Positions 25,333 to 34,390 of a stretch of DNA of 64,000 bases are shown in pieces. Source of the stretch: JBOFWL01 sp051653605 (GTDB lineage Bacteria > Spirochaetota > Brevinematia > Brevinematales > Brevinemataceae); assembly GCA_051653605.1 (NCBI GenBank), contig JBOFWL010000145.1:372001-436000 (forward strand), written 5' to 3'. The stretch's first letter is position 1. The number at the start of each line of letters is the position of its first letter. Made by a program: the position numbers and the translations under genes. The notes below the pieces were generated by a model that was not told the origin of the DNA, did not search any database, and worked only from the letters and a program-made list of their open reading frames with translations.

Positions 25333-25986
25333 ATGATTATTACTATAGACGGGCCAGGAGGAGTTGGAAAAAGCACTCTTTCTCGTAAATTGGCTCAATA
25401 TCTTTCGTTTGAATTTTTAGATACAGGGGCGATGTTTCGAGCTATTGCATATTATACCGCATCCCAAAATATCGATTACACCCAACTCGAACAGCAAGAA
25501 TTACTCAGTAACCTTACAATTTCGGTAGAAAAAGGTTTTTGTATTCTCAATGGAGAGGATATTTCAGGGCTTATTCGCACTTCAGAAGTAGATATAGCAG
25601 CATCTAAAATCAGTACAATCCCCTATGTTCGTCGGGTACTTAAGCACCTTCAACAACAATTTGCCATAAAAAGAAGTATTGTTGCCGAGGGGCGGGATAT
25701 GGGCTCGGAAGTCTTCCCCTACGCTGATGTTAAATTCTATCTAGATGCCACCTCCGAAGTGAGAGCAAAGCGACGTTGCCTCCAATTAGAAAAAAATGGT
25801 CAAACGCCTTCTTATGAAAGCATTCTGGCTGATATTATCGAAAGAGACGAAAGAGATCGTTCACGAAGCACTGCCCCCCTTATTATTCCCAAAGGCGCCC
25901 ACATACTTGATACCGACCACCTAAGCTTGGATCAAGTTTTTCAAAAAATGGTATCTATCGTCGAGTCTACCTGCGGAGAAAACTAA
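25333..25986 (+). CDS. cmk: Cytidylate kinase
   Basis: 217 aa. Phosphorylates CMP and dCMP. The P-loop GPGGVGKST is at residues 7-15, followed by YLSFEFLDTGAMFRAIAYY, and the family motif VAEGRDMGSEVFPYADVKFYL is present as two adjoining parts. The lid segment has IIERDERDRSRSTAPL. The M15 peptidase gene starts directly after its stop codon. Confidence 0.96.
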   Translation: MIITIDGPGGVGKSTLSRKLAQYLSFEFLDTGAMFRAIAYYTASQNIDYTQLEQQELLSNLTISVEKGFCILNGEDISGLIRTSEVDIAASKISTIPYVRRVLKHLQQQFAIKRSIVAEGRDMGSEVFPYADVKFYLDATSEVRAKRRCLQLEKNGQTPSYESILADIIERDERDRSRSTAPLIIPKGAHILDTDHLSLDQVFQKMVSIVESTCGEN

Positions 25987-26874
25987 GTGGGTTTTTCTCT
26001 TTTAAAAATATTTTTCCTTGCAGCAGTTGTTAATTCTTTATATAGCCAAGATTTCTATCACGATCACGAGGCTGTCTTTAAAGCCCTTACTACGGCATAT
26101 CCTGCCCATATTCGTAGCGCCCCAAAAGAGCTTGTCGAACATCCTTACCCAGCCCTACTTGTGCGAGATAAAATATTTTATTGGATAGAAGGAAGGCTTC
26201 TTCCCTCAAAAGATATTGATAAATGGAAGTCTTTCGCCCCCAGCGATTTTTACTACTACCCCAAAATGCCGGAGAACCCTTCTAACTATAGCGAAGAACT
26301 AAAAACATACCTCGAAAATACGGCAAAGGCCGTGCGCTCGAAGAAGCCTCGCCCATCATCTCACCCCGAATTTTGGAATACCCTCTACGACTCATTTACT
26401 CGTTCAGATACAGAAGCTCATCTTATCACAGATAGATTCTTCAGACATCTTATTGTAATGCATCGATTTGCATGGGGGCCCCTCAAAAAAGTCGAGGCAG
26501 AACTAGCCCTGCTATCGAAAACCGATAGCTCTGTTGATTCTTTCTTAAAAGAGATAACTATAGTTTACACATACATTTGGAGGCCTATTGCCAATACCAA
26601 AAAGCGAAGCCTTCATTCTTATGGGGTGGGTATTGACACCGTAAACACTCGTAATAAAAAACCTGTCTATTGGCTATGGCAATATGTGGCAGCGCCCCGC
26701 CAATGGCTTTTGGGCAGCCCTCCCTCACGACGATGGAACCCCCCGCCTAAGGTTGTCGAGATTTTTGAAAAATACGGCTTTGCATGGGGAGGGAAATGGT
26801 TTTTCTACGATACCATCCATTTCGAATATCGACCAGAGATTCTTATTCTTAATGGCTACAATGTGAGCTTATAG
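25987..26874 (+). CDS. Secreted M15-type zinc peptidase (D-Ala-D-Ala carboxypeptidase-like)
   Basis: 295 aa. It begins with GTG directly after the cmk stop and uses a GGAG inside cmk. Signal peptide about residues 1-20 (ending NSLYS). Likely zinc ligands are H210 and D217 (LHSYGVGIDTV, the HxxxxxxD pattern) and H278 in YDTIHFEYRPE, with D275 as DxxH. FAWGGKW before it is typical of the VanY-like M15_4 group. It would trim peptidoglycan peptides in the periplasm. The SxHxxG serine-histidine context is altered, so exact specificity is open. Confidence 0.85.
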   Translation: MGFSLLKIFFLAAVVNSLYSQDFYHDHEAVFKALTTAYPAHIRSAPKELVEHPYPALLVRDKIFYWIEGRLLPSKDIDKWKSFAPSDFYYYPKMPENPSNYSEELKTYLENTAKAVRSKKPRPSSHPEFWNTLYDSFTRSDTEAHLITDRFFRHLIVMHRFAWGPLKKVEAELALLSKTDSSVDSFLKEITIVYTYIWRPIANTKKRSLHSYGVGIDTVNTRNKKPVYWLWQYVAAPRQWLLGSPPSRRWNPPPKVVEIFEKYGFAWGGKWFFYDTIHFEYRPEILILNGYNVSL

Positions 26875-26927
26875 TAATTTTTTATCGACATAATATATGT
26901 TGTTTTTATCTTAAATTCACTATTATT

Positions 26928-26990
26928 GGTGCAAAAATGAGGCAATATGATGCATTTCATCGCTATTATCTCATTTTTACACCTTTTTTT
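26928..26990 (+). terminator. Long-stem terminator-like hairpin after the M15 gene
   Basis: Arms 26928-26941 and 26970-26983 pair over 13 of 14 positions (one C/A mismatch) around a 28-base loop; seven T follow at once. Probably ends the cmk-M15 transcript, although the loop is unusually large. Confidence 0.6.
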
Positions 26991-27165
26991 GATTTCTGAT
27001 AAAATGATTTTGCCTGTTTTCACAAAATACCTCAATTTCTCCATATTTTCCCCCTTTTTTCAACTTATCTAAAGAAAAATCACCTCTTTTCATTCTATTT
27101 TGCGCTTTTATATTAAAAGAACTTTTCAGTTAAATAAGACAAATATACATAAATCTAGATTTAGA

Positions 27166-27194
27166 TTGAAAATATATTTTAAATTTTCTAAACT
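27166..27194 (+). promoter_or_regulatory. Possible promoter for the lipoprotein at 27288
   Basis: TTGAAA, 17-base spacer, TAAACT. Confidence 0.45.
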
Positions 27195-27287
27195 TATTCA
27201 AGTTTATACCGATTGCACTCCGAAAAAAAGCTATCAGCAAAGATGGAACCTTTCATCCTCTTTGCAAATTCCAAGGAGGACTCTAAG

Positions 27288-27656
27288 ATGAAAAAAGCAT
27301 CTTATATTTTATGTGTCAGTTTGATAGCTGCCACCGCTGGTTGCATACAAGCAATGAAAGGGTCTCTTTCATTAGAAGGAGCCTGGGTTTTTCGAGATGC
27401 CTCAGAGAACTTATTCTCAGAGCGAACATTAGTGTTCGAAAACGGTGTATTTTCGGAGATTCGTAGCGAAAATCTAACACCTATTCAGCAGGATGATGGA
27501 TCCTACAGCGTCAACATAAGTGGCAATGAGGTTGAAATCTTACTATCGGGTAAAGAAAATCGCATCTACACAGGAAAAATAGCCCCTTTAGGCTTGATGA
27601 TAGAGAAAATCGATGGTATTAACCTCGATATTCCTTTATTTTATAAAAAAGGTTAA
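27288..27656 (+). CDS. Small lipoprotein of unknown function
   Basis: 122 aa. The ATG at 27288 has AAGGAGG at 9 bases; an upstream in-frame ATG has none. The N-terminus MKKASYILCVSLIAATAGC ends in a relaxed spirochaete-type lipobox (TAGC). The mature domain starts with LSLEGAWVFRDA and is beta-rich, again like a small lipocalin-type fold (impression only). Single-gene unit with its own terminator. Confidence 0.75.
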   Translation: MKKASYILCVSLIAATAGCIQAMKGSLSLEGAWVFRDASENLFSERTLVFENGVFSEIRSENLTPIQQDDGSYSVNISGNEVEILLSGKENRIYTGKIAPLGLMIEKIDGINLDIPLFYKKG

Positions 27657-27698
27657 CATTTTTACAGATGTTGCCGCCATTTGTTGGCATTGAAAGAG

Positions 27699-27735
27699 AA
27701 AAAACCCCAATCCGAATAAGATTGGGGTTTTTTTA
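27699..27735. terminator. Bidirectional terminator
   Basis: Stem ACCCCAATC/GATTGGGGT with a 7-base loop, A-run on one side and T-run on the other. It serves the lipoprotein (plus) and the patatin gene (minus), which ends next to it. Confidence 0.85.
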
Positions 27736-28611
27736 TTATTTTTCTCTCTTTTTCGACGTTTTTTTAGGTGATTCTGCCTCAAATGCGATAATATCTGTGA
27801 GATTTTTCTCCCATAAAATCCTCATTGCATCGGTATACCCAAGCGCCATTCTCTGAGATGCTGCCTTTGGGCTAAAATCCAACAAACCATCAATAGCCGA
27901 GATAAAGCCCCAATGTGAATTGCTAGGTATTATCTCAATAATGCGCGTATAGGGAAATTCTTTGGGATTAATACCTGTTATTCGGTCGAGGGGTAGGGCA
28001 ATAACCGTATCACAACCAGCTTCAGCAAGGGGGCGAATAGGGCAAGCATCGCCAATTCCAGGGATGCCGCCATCTATAAATTCATGCCCATCAATAACTT
28101 CTGGCGGAAAAATAAAAGGGATGGCACTAGTGGCAACCAAAATTTTTTGAATATCTTCCGCCGTTTTTCCGTTAAGTTTAAAATAATTAAGTTTGTTTTT
28201 AACGCTATCAATAGCGGCAATAGTAATAGGAAGAGCCGAATGAGATAATTTTTCCAGATTGAGATGATCTTTCATTGTTTGAAGGATGCCCTCACGTGAA
28301 AAAATACCTTGCTTATTGAGCCTTGATGCCATTGACGATAAGCCAGAAAATGAAAAGCTTGATAATTTCTTTTTTTTCTTGAGAGAATTTTGTAGAATGA
28401 GAATCTTTTTATCTAGTTCATCAGACCAAATTTGGATAGCCTTATCGTAATCTCCCTGAACAAAAAGTACCGCGTTAAACGCTCCAATAGAGGTTCCAGA
28501 AAGAGCTTGAACTTGTTTATCCAGCCCCGTCTCGATTAAGGCACGCCACACTCCTAGCTGGTAGGCCCCTCGACCACCACCCCCGCCAAAAGCTAAGCCT
28601 AATTTCCGCAT
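27736..28611 (-). CDS. Patatin-like phospholipase (RssA-like)
   Basis: 291 aa. The oxyanion loop GGGGGRGAYQ starts at residue 9, the nucleophile S41 is in GTSIG and the catalytic aspartate in DGGIPG. No signal peptide is seen, so it is cytosolic or membrane-associated. The C-terminus is basic (KKTSKKREK). It would hydrolyse acyl esters of lipids. It lies 16 bases after the DUF4349 lipoprotein gene, in one transcript with it. Confidence 0.92.
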   Translation of the reverse strand: MRKLGLAFGGGGGRGAYQLGVWRALIETGLDKQVQALSGTSIGAFNAVLFVQGDYDKAIQIWSDELDKKILILQNSLKKKKKLSSFSFSGLSSMASRLNKQGIFSREGILQTMKDHLNLEKLSHSALPITIAAIDSVKNKLNYFKLNGKTAEDIQKILVATSAIPFIFPPEVIDGHEFIDGGIPGIGDACPIRPLAEAGCDTVIALPLDRITGINPKEFPYTRIIEIIPSNSHWGFISAIDGLLDFSPKAASQRMALGYTDAMRILWEKNLTDIIAFEAESPKKTSKKREK

Positions 28612-28627
28612 TATCTCCCCCTAGGGC

Positions 28628-29299
28628 TTATCCCCACCAGAAAAACCACTTAACTGCAACCCATACTCCGTATAAAACCCAGCCTAGTGGGCCAAATGTT
28701 TCTCTTTTTTTGATGGTAACAGTAAGCTGTGAAAATTTTGTTTGAAGTTCGTAGTCTCGTTGTTGGTTTTGTAATGCCTGAATTTGATAATTAAGTTGTT
28801 CTATTTCTCTGTTGGCAGTTAAAATATCCTGCACTTGCTTGGATTGCTGCAGGATAGATTGGTATTGCTCACGGGCGGCAAGTAAGTTTTCAAGGCGGCT
28901 TGCCCCGTCTTCCATAGGTTGGGCTATATTATCGCCACGAAACTGCACCGACTCAACTTTACCTAATTTTTCAAGGCTCTCAACCATGTTTGTAAGATTC
29001 TCAGAGGGAACCCTCATCACCAATATTTCATTACCATCTTGAAGGATTTCTCCATTAAAAAGTTGGACATTGCTGATAATGCCATCTCTGACCTTCTGTG
29101 GTTTGAATGACGACACCGTAGCCGATGCTCGATACGCCATCGAAGCTCCATCCATCATCATATCTCCTGCCATTGCTGGAGACGCTGCCTGTTTTGACAT
29201 AAACATGCGTGGAGTTGGAGACGGCGCTGCTCCCCCATAATTGATAGTAATACAAGATGTTAACAGCGATAATACTGCCATAAGTGCTATATTTTTCAT
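28628..29299 (-). CDS. DUF4349 lipoprotein with coiled coil and C-terminal membrane helix
   Basis: 223 aa. The ATG at 29299 has AGAGG upstream and opens a lipoprotein signal (MKNIALMAVLSLLTSC). The DUF4349 pattern is seen: a beta domain with LVMRVPSENLTNMVESLEKLGKV, a coiled coil (about 130-185, REQYQSILQQSKQVQDIL and IEQLNYQIQALQNQQ), then a strand and a final hydrophobic segment WVLYGVWVAVKWFFWW. Function of the family is unknown. Confidence 0.87.
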   Translation of the reverse strand: MKNIALMAVLSLLTSCITINYGGAAPSPTPRMFMSKQAASPAMAGDMMMDGASMAYRASATVSSFKPQKVRDGIISNVQLFNGEILQDGNEILVMRVPSENLTNMVESLEKLGKVESVQFRGDNIAQPMEDGASRLENLLAAREQYQSILQQSKQVQDILTANREIEQLNYQIQALQNQQRDYELQTKFSQLTVTIKKRETFGPLGWVLYGVWVAVKWFFWWG

Positions 29300-29354
29300 A
29301 AAAACCTCTTTAAATTTAACATAATATAAGGAAAATTCAAGATTTTCCTCAAGC

Positions 29355-29383
29355 ATTGTAGCATGAAGAATAATAAGTTGCAA
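29355..29383 (-). promoter_or_regulatory. Promoter of the DUF4349-patatin transcript
   Basis: Minus strand TTGCAA, 17-base spacer, TACAAT. Confidence 0.55.
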
Positions 29384-29394
29384 CCAAAAGGGAT

Positions 29395-29423
29395 TTGACA
29401 ATAAAAATGTTTTTTATTATAAT
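29395..29423 (+). promoter_or_regulatory. Perfect consensus promoter for HAD-pheS-pheT
   Basis: TTGACA, 17-base spacer, TATAAT. It is the best promoter in the window and stands in front of the HAD hydrolase gene. Confidence 0.85.
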
Positions 29424-29446
29424 AAATTAAGCAAATAGGAGCGTTT

Positions 29447-30121
29447 ATGAAGCATTTAATAATTTTTGACCTCTATAATACTCTCATCATCGATAACGCC
29501 GTTGCAGAGCGTCGTGAATATTGTATCAACGCCCTATGGAGTACCATCGAAAGCGTTGGCTTACCGATTCGGTTTGGGCAAGTGCGCGATGCTTACGACC
29601 ATGTCCATCATCTTATGGCTACCGAGCAAAAAGGGCGTTTTAGTATCAACATGTTCGATCTCGCCTATCAGTTTTGTAGTAAATTACATATTAATGATGT
29701 CACCACTCTCAAAAAAATATATGATATATGGGCTTTTTCTGTGCTTCAAATCACCCCATCCCTGCTACCAGGTATTAAAGAAGGCTTAGATATTCTTAAA
29801 GCTGAGGGCAAAACTTTAGCTATTATTTCTAATACTGGCTCTAGCCCCGGCGTGGCACTTCGCTTTCTATTAACTAATTTTGGGATTTATGATCATTTTT
29901 CCGACCTCGTTTTTTCCGATGAATTTGGCTTGATGAAGCCTCGATCCATGATTTTTCAACGTGTTTTAGATCGTTGTAAAGCCAAGCCTGATGAATCTAT
30001 TTTTATTGGCGATCACGAAATTTACGATAAGCAAGGTGCTGAAAAATCCGGAATAGCCTATCTAGAGATGAACCCTTCTCTGGAATTTAGCAACGTTGTC
30101 CGTGATGCACTATCTCTTTAA
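29447..30121 (+). CDS. HAD-superfamily hydrolase
   Basis: 224 aa. Motif I is FDLYNTL, with the nucleophile aspartate and Tyr in place of the second Asp, as in dehalogenase-like members. Motif II is ISNTGSS, the lysine is in MKPRSMIF and motif IV is FIGDHEIYD. A helical cap lies between motifs I and II. It is probably a small-molecule phosphatase; substrate unknown. It precedes pheS by 41 bases in the same transcript. Confidence 0.88.
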   Translation: MKHLIIFDLYNTLIIDNAVAERREYCINALWSTIESVGLPIRFGQVRDAYDHVHHLMATEQKGRFSINMFDLAYQFCSKLHINDVTTLKKIYDIWAFSVLQITPSLLPGIKEGLDILKAEGKTLAIISNTGSSPGVALRFLLTNFGIYDHFSDLVFSDEFGLMKPRSMIFQRVLDRCKAKPDESIFIGDHEIYDKQGAEKSGIAYLEMNPSLEFSNVVRDALSL

Positions 30122-30162
30122 TTGTTAAAAAATGTTAAAAATCTCCCGTTAAGGATACCCTT

Positions 30163-31266
30163 ATGTCTCATTCTGTAAAAGACTTTTTTCTCAAAACTAT
30201 CACCAATCTCCCCATTAAAAACGAGGGTGATATTTTTTCAATTCAAATTGGAGACGAGAGTATTCGTATCGCCTTTGAGGAGAAAATAGCCACCGTCACC
30301 AAAGAAGATAAGACACGAGACATTCAACTCGATCTTGGTGCCGAGAAATTTTTCACCGCTCAAAAAGGGCTTTTTCGAAATCTTGAAAGCTATTTAAAAG
30401 AAATAAATGATAAAAAAACCTATGGTCAGCTACTGAGCGCTTGGAAAAAAGAAGTCGAATCTCTTATTTTTCTTCAAGAGCAGGCCGCTAAAGAACTTGC
30501 TCTACAAGAAAAGCTTCAAAAGCATCTCCCCGAAATAAGCGCTGCTCCTCTTATTATCGAACCTGGTTATGAACATTTCTTAAATAAGGTGCGAAATGAA
30601 ATGCTAGCGGTGTTTCAATCGATGGGTTATTCACTTTTTGAAGAAAGAGAGCTAGAGGATGAATTTCACAACTTCGAAGCACTTAATATTGGCCCCGAAC
30701 ACCCAGCTAGAGAAGACCACGATTCTTTTTACGTAGGCGAGGGGCATTTAATGCGCACTCACACCTCTTGCGCACAGATACGTGGCCTTGAAAAAATGCT
30801 TCGAGAGGGCGGTTCCCCCCCCATCGCATTGGTTTCTCCTGGTTTGTGCTACCGCCGCGATGCCGTCGATGCCACTCACTTCCCTTCTTTTAGACAGATG
30901 GAAGGTCTGGTTGTCGATAAAAATGTTAGCTTTGCCGATCTCAAGGGGACTCTTCTTAACTGGGCTAAGGCTATGTTTGGTTCCGATACCAAAATTAGGC
31001 TTCGCCCCGATTATTTTCCTTTCACAGAACCTAGCGCCGAACTTTCGGTTTCTTCACCTCATCTCCTTGGTGGCAGATGGATTGAATTACTTGGCTGTGG
31101 AATGGTTCATCCTAATGTTTTTCGTAATGTTGGTTTAGACCCAGAGGTATGGAGTGGTTTTGCTTTTGGCACGGGAATCGAACGCATCGCTATGATTCGT
31201 TATGGCATCAAAGATATTCGTTTATTTTTTGAAAATGATGTTCGCTTTCTTAAGCAATCACTGTAA
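30163..31266 (+). CDS. pheS: Phenylalanine-tRNA ligase alpha subunit
   Basis: 367 aa. Catalytic subunit charging tRNA-Phe. The coiled-coil N-terminus covers about residues 1-120. Class II motifs follow: NIGPEHPAREDHDSFY, LMRTHTSCAQIRGLEK, YRRDAVDATHFPSFRQMEG and the closing GFAFGTGIERIAMIRYGI. The start has AAGGAT upstream. The beta subunit is encoded about 0.7 kb downstream, after a gap and a small membrane protein, which is unusual since pheS and pheT are normally adjacent. Confidence 0.97.
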   Translation: MSHSVKDFFLKTITNLPIKNEGDIFSIQIGDESIRIAFEEKIATVTKEDKTRDIQLDLGAEKFFTAQKGLFRNLESYLKEINDKKTYGQLLSAWKKEVESLIFLQEQAAKELALQEKLQKHLPEISAAPLIIEPGYEHFLNKVRNEMLAVFQSMGYSLFEERELEDEFHNFEALNIGPEHPAREDHDSFYVGEGHLMRTHTSCAQIRGLEKMLREGGSPPIALVSPGLCYRRDAVDATHFPSFRQMEGLVVDKNVSFADLKGTLLNWAKAMFGSDTKIRLRPDYFPFTEPSAELSVSSPHLLGGRWIELLGCGMVHPNVFRNVGLDPEVWSGFAFGTGIERIAMIRYGIKDIRLFFENDVRFLKQSL

Positions 31267-31653
31267 GTTACAAGCTATTTTTAAGTTTTTATTACACACT
31301 TTCTTCCTTATATATGGCATTTTTATGAGAAAGGTTGTGAGTTTAAAGGATGATGTTTGCTCCTCTTTCTTTTTAACTCATATATTTAATGATCTCTACA
31401 TTCAAACTGGTGAATAGTTTGCCTTTGAAGAGTTATTCCTCGTAAGGCAAATTGATTATTCTTACATCGATGCTAAAACAGCCCCTTTTACCGCCAATTT
31501 TATCGTTGTATTTTCCTAAGGGTATGATAATTTTGCCGTCACCCCTTATACTGGAATTAAACATCTACCTTGAGGGCTCACTATTGTTAATTTTACTTCT
31601 TTCCCCAATATCTTTAGGGGTTTTACGATCAGAAAAGAGAGGGTACACGCTAA
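31267..31653 (+). other. 387-base gap inside the pheS-pheT transcript
   Basis: No convincing gene. An 8-base inverted repeat TTTGCCTT/AAGGCAAA (31418-31425 and 31444-31451) could fold in the mRNA. The frame from 31326 to 31660 reads protein-like but holds three stops (the first at 31415), so it may be a decayed gene; an overlapping hydrophobic open frame at 31452-31733 has no ribosome site and overlaps the next gene. Confidence 0.4.
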
Positions 31654-31959
31654 ATGAATATATTTTTCACCATTTTAGGAATCGTACTCCGATTTCTATT
31701 ATTCTTTACCCTTATTCGAAATATCACCCGTAATAAAAAGTATGGCTGGGAAATTCGCGACTACACAGGCATGGGTATCATTGGTATTGTCCTACTTTGG
31801 GGATGGTTTTCAAGCTATGGCTTAATGCAACTTGTGATATTTATCTTCCTTTGTACCACTATTATTTCAGCCATCTTTGAGGGATTATACAACAGAAATG
31901 CTGCTATCATCAGCGCTATGGTTGGATTATCCTTCATTATCCTTCTCCTTGTTTTATAA
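31654..31959 (+). CDS. Small integral membrane protein between pheS and pheT
   Basis: 101 aa, with about three hydrophobic helices (residues 3-22, 40-58, 60-76) and a fourth at the C-terminus (85-101), joined by a short charged loop RNITRNKKYGWEIRDYTG. No family is recognised. Ribosome site is weak (GAGAGGG at 10 bases). It is in one direction with pheS and pheT, 34 bases before pheT. Membership in the phe transcript is inferred. Confidence 0.6.
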   Translation: MNIFFTILGIVLRFLLFFTLIRNITRNKKYGWEIRDYTGMGIIGIVLLWGWFSSYGLMQLVIFIFLCTTIISAIFEGLYNRNAAIISAMVGLSFIILLLVL

Positions 31960-31993
31960 AATTAAAAAATATTAGACCATTAAGGACCTCTTT

Positions 31994-34279
31994 ATGAAAA
32001 TGACCGTTTCCTATGAGTGGCTATGCGCTCTCGTTCCTGGATTGGAGCATCAAAAGCCCGCCGATCTCAGCGATGTCTTCACAGCTCTTGGCGCTGAAAC
32101 CGAAGATTTCCGCCCCATTAACTACGGAAGCTACTGCAAACTTGCACAGGTAATAAAGATTTCCCCTCTAGAAGGAAAAAATATTCATGTCACGGTAAAA
32201 ATTGATCAAGATACTTTCCAGACTGTAAGTAACTCCAAACGATTAAAAGAGGGTGACTTTGTCATTTTTGTACCCGTTGGTGGAAAAATTGTTGGCGATA
32301 GAATTGTTGAGGCAAAAACAATAAATGGGATTACCACTCAGGGATTGCTTTCCGCACTTGAGTACCTAGGCATCGAAGATAAGAGCCCCGATATTTTTAT
32401 TTTTCCCAACCCTCAGACTGCTAACGATGATTTCAAAACTATCATCAGCGAAGACGCCGTTTATACCCTTGATGTTTCCGGAAACCGCCCCGACTGGCTC
32501 TCCGTTGCAGGGTTGGCTCGCGCCCTTGCAATCTATTTTAATCTCCCATTAAAACTTTCTACTCCTTCTTTTAAAGAGGATCCTTCAAAATCGGTGTCTG
32601 TAAGCATCGAAAGTGATCGTTGCTTCCGTTTTTCTGCTCGCCTCATCGACAATATCAGCATTTCCTCTTCACCCATGCTCATTCAAAAACGCCTCTTACT
32701 ACTAGGCATGCGCCCCATCAATAATATGGTGGATTTTTCAAACCACATCATGCTCGAGACGGGGCAGCCTACCCATGCTTATGATGCCTCCTGTGTAAAA
32801 GAGGGATTTGTGATCCGACAGGCTAAAAATGGAGAAAAACTTGTTCTTTTGGGGGGAGATAAAGAGATTTCTCTCACCGAAGATGATCTTCTTATTTGCG
32901 ATAACGAAAAAATACTAGGGCTTGCCGGTATTATGGGAGGATCATACTCAAAAGTTACCCCCGAGACCAAAGCTGTTATCCTTGAAAGCGCCTCTTTTCA
33001 TGGGGTTCATATTAGAAGAACCGCAAAACGCATTGGTTTGAAGACCGAATCGTCATCCCGTTATGAGAAAAATATCGCTCCAGCCCTTGCCGAAACCGCC
33101 GACGCCCTGTTTGCCTCTTATTTTCCTCATGCCACCATTTCCTCTAAAACCGAAGCTATCAAACAAACGCCACCAGTCACTACTATTAATATTTCCCCCG
33201 ATTGGGTCCGCCAAAAATTAGGCACCAACGATTTAAGCAATGAATTTATCAAAAAAACATGGGAAGGGCTTGGTTGTTCCATTAAAATGGGGGATGAGTG
33301 GCAAGTAACTGTGCCTCAAGACCGATTTGACCTCTCTATACCCGAAGATTTAGTAGAAGAAGCCGCTAGATTCTACGGTTATAATAATATTGAGCCTCAG
33401 AATTATCGACCTTCTACCTCAAATCTCAACCCAGAGACGCCTTTTGCCGATAAAATTCGCCCTCTATTGCGTGGAATGGGTGTTCATGAAGCTGTGACGC
33501 TCTCTTTTAGAAGCCCCGAAGACCGTAAGGACTTTTTCATAGAGAAGCAACCTGTTGTTATTGAAAACCCTCTTACCGAAGATTTTTCAGAATTGAGAAC
33601 CTACTTGTTCGACGGCCTCACCAGAACCTTGGCTCTTAATAAGAAAAAGGCTTTCGTCAATGGCCTAGCTTTCTCTGAAATCGCTCGCGTCTTCTCTCAA
33701 GAAAATAAATCTTTCATCGAAGAAAAACACATTGCTTTCGCCTTAACCGATGAGGTTAACGCCTACGACAAGGCTTTGAATATTCTTCATAACCTTGCTC
33801 ATTATGCAAAATGGTCTTGGACAAGCGCCCCTGCAAACTTGCCTTTTCTCCATCCCAATAACTCTTTTCTGTTAATGAATGATGATAAAATTGTTGGTTT
33901 TTTTGGAGAATTGCATCCCCACATCGAAGATAATCTTGATTTAGAACATGTTATTGTATGTGAAATCGATTTTGATGCCCTTTGCGATGCTGCAAGCGTT
34001 AAAAAACCCGTTGTATCTCCTGGATTGCAGCCTCCTGCACTTCGAGATATTACTCTTTCTGCACATAGTCAGGCATCTGCTCACAATATTTCTGAACAAC
34101 TCAAGCAAATGAACCCCAACTTAAAAGAAGTTAGCTTTATTGGCGTCTACCAAAATGATGCTATGATTTCGGAAAATCGAAAAAATCTCACCCTAAGATT
34201 AAGATTTGAAAGCGATGAATCTTTAAAAGGGGAAGAAATCGACGCTTTTATTCTTAAACTCCTCAAAATGAGCTTCTAA
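31994..34279 (+). CDS. pheT: Phenylalanine-tRNA ligase beta subunit
   Basis: 761 aa. Partner of PheS; it holds the editing and tRNA-binding parts. Domains in order: tRNA-binding fold (about residues 40-150, with GLLSALEYLG), B3/4 editing region (about 200-370, with LLLLGMRPINNMVDFSNHIMLE shared over two blocks and TESSSRYEK), B5 (about 390-470, ending LVEEAARFYGYNNIEP), the catalytic-like core, and a C-terminal FDX-ACB anticodon-binding domain starting near PPALRDITL. Somewhat shorter than the usual 790-800 residues, but complete. Confidence 0.95.
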   Translation: MKMTVSYEWLCALVPGLEHQKPADLSDVFTALGAETEDFRPINYGSYCKLAQVIKISPLEGKNIHVTVKIDQDTFQTVSNSKRLKEGDFVIFVPVGGKIVGDRIVEAKTINGITTQGLLSALEYLGIEDKSPDIFIFPNPQTANDDFKTIISEDAVYTLDVSGNRPDWLSVAGLARALAIYFNLPLKLSTPSFKEDPSKSVSVSIESDRCFRFSARLIDNISISSSPMLIQKRLLLLGMRPINNMVDFSNHIMLETGQPTHAYDASCVKEGFVIRQAKNGEKLVLLGGDKEISLTEDDLLICDNEKILGLAGIMGGSYSKVTPETKAVILESASFHGVHIRRTAKRIGLKTESSSRYEKNIAPALAETADALFASYFPHATISSKTEAIKQTPPVTTINISPDWVRQKLGTNDLSNEFIKKTWEGLGCSIKMGDEWQVTVPQDRFDLSIPEDLVEEAARFYGYNNIEPQNYRPSTSNLNPETPFADKIRPLLRGMGVHEAVTLSFRSPEDRKDFFIEKQPVVIENPLTEDFSELRTYLFDGLTRTLALNKKKAFVNGLAFSEIARVFSQENKSFIEEKHIAFALTDEVNAYDKALNILHNLAHYAKWSWTSAPANLPFLHPNNSFLLMNDDKIVGFFGELHPHIEDNLDLEHVIVCEIDFDALCDAASVKKPVVSPGLQPPALRDITLSAHSQASAHNISEQLKQMNPNLKEVSFIGVYQNDAMISENRKNLTLRLRFESDESLKGEEIDAFILKLLKMSF

Positions 34280-34314
34280 AAATATTGCAATTCTACAGGA
34301 CTTTAAAAAAAAAG

Positions 34315-34344
34315 TTGGATTTATTTTTTTTTTCAAGCTATAAT
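34315..34344 (+). promoter_or_regulatory. Probable promoter of mglBAC
   Basis: TTGGAT, 18-base spacer, TATAAT, 47 bases before mglB. No operator palindrome was seen around it. Confidence 0.55.
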
Positions 34345-34390
34345 ATGCCCATGGAAGATATGATTCTTCTTATAAAAATTGGAGGACAAC

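Larger units (their letters stand above)
26875..27287 (+). other. 413-base AT-rich gap
   Basis: Holds a long-stem hairpin with a T-run (26928-26990), a weak promoter (27166-27194) and otherwise only AT-rich DNA. No convincing gene; short open frames here lack ribosome sites. Confidence 0.6.

Noticed and set aside
31267..31653. T-box or tRNA-sensing leader for pheT
   Set aside because: No T-box sequence, no specifier loop and no terminator/antiterminator pair could be drawn.
31452..31733. Hydrophobic 93-residue frame between pheS and pheT
   Set aside because: Overlaps the start of the membrane protein at 31654 by 80 bases and has no ribosome site.
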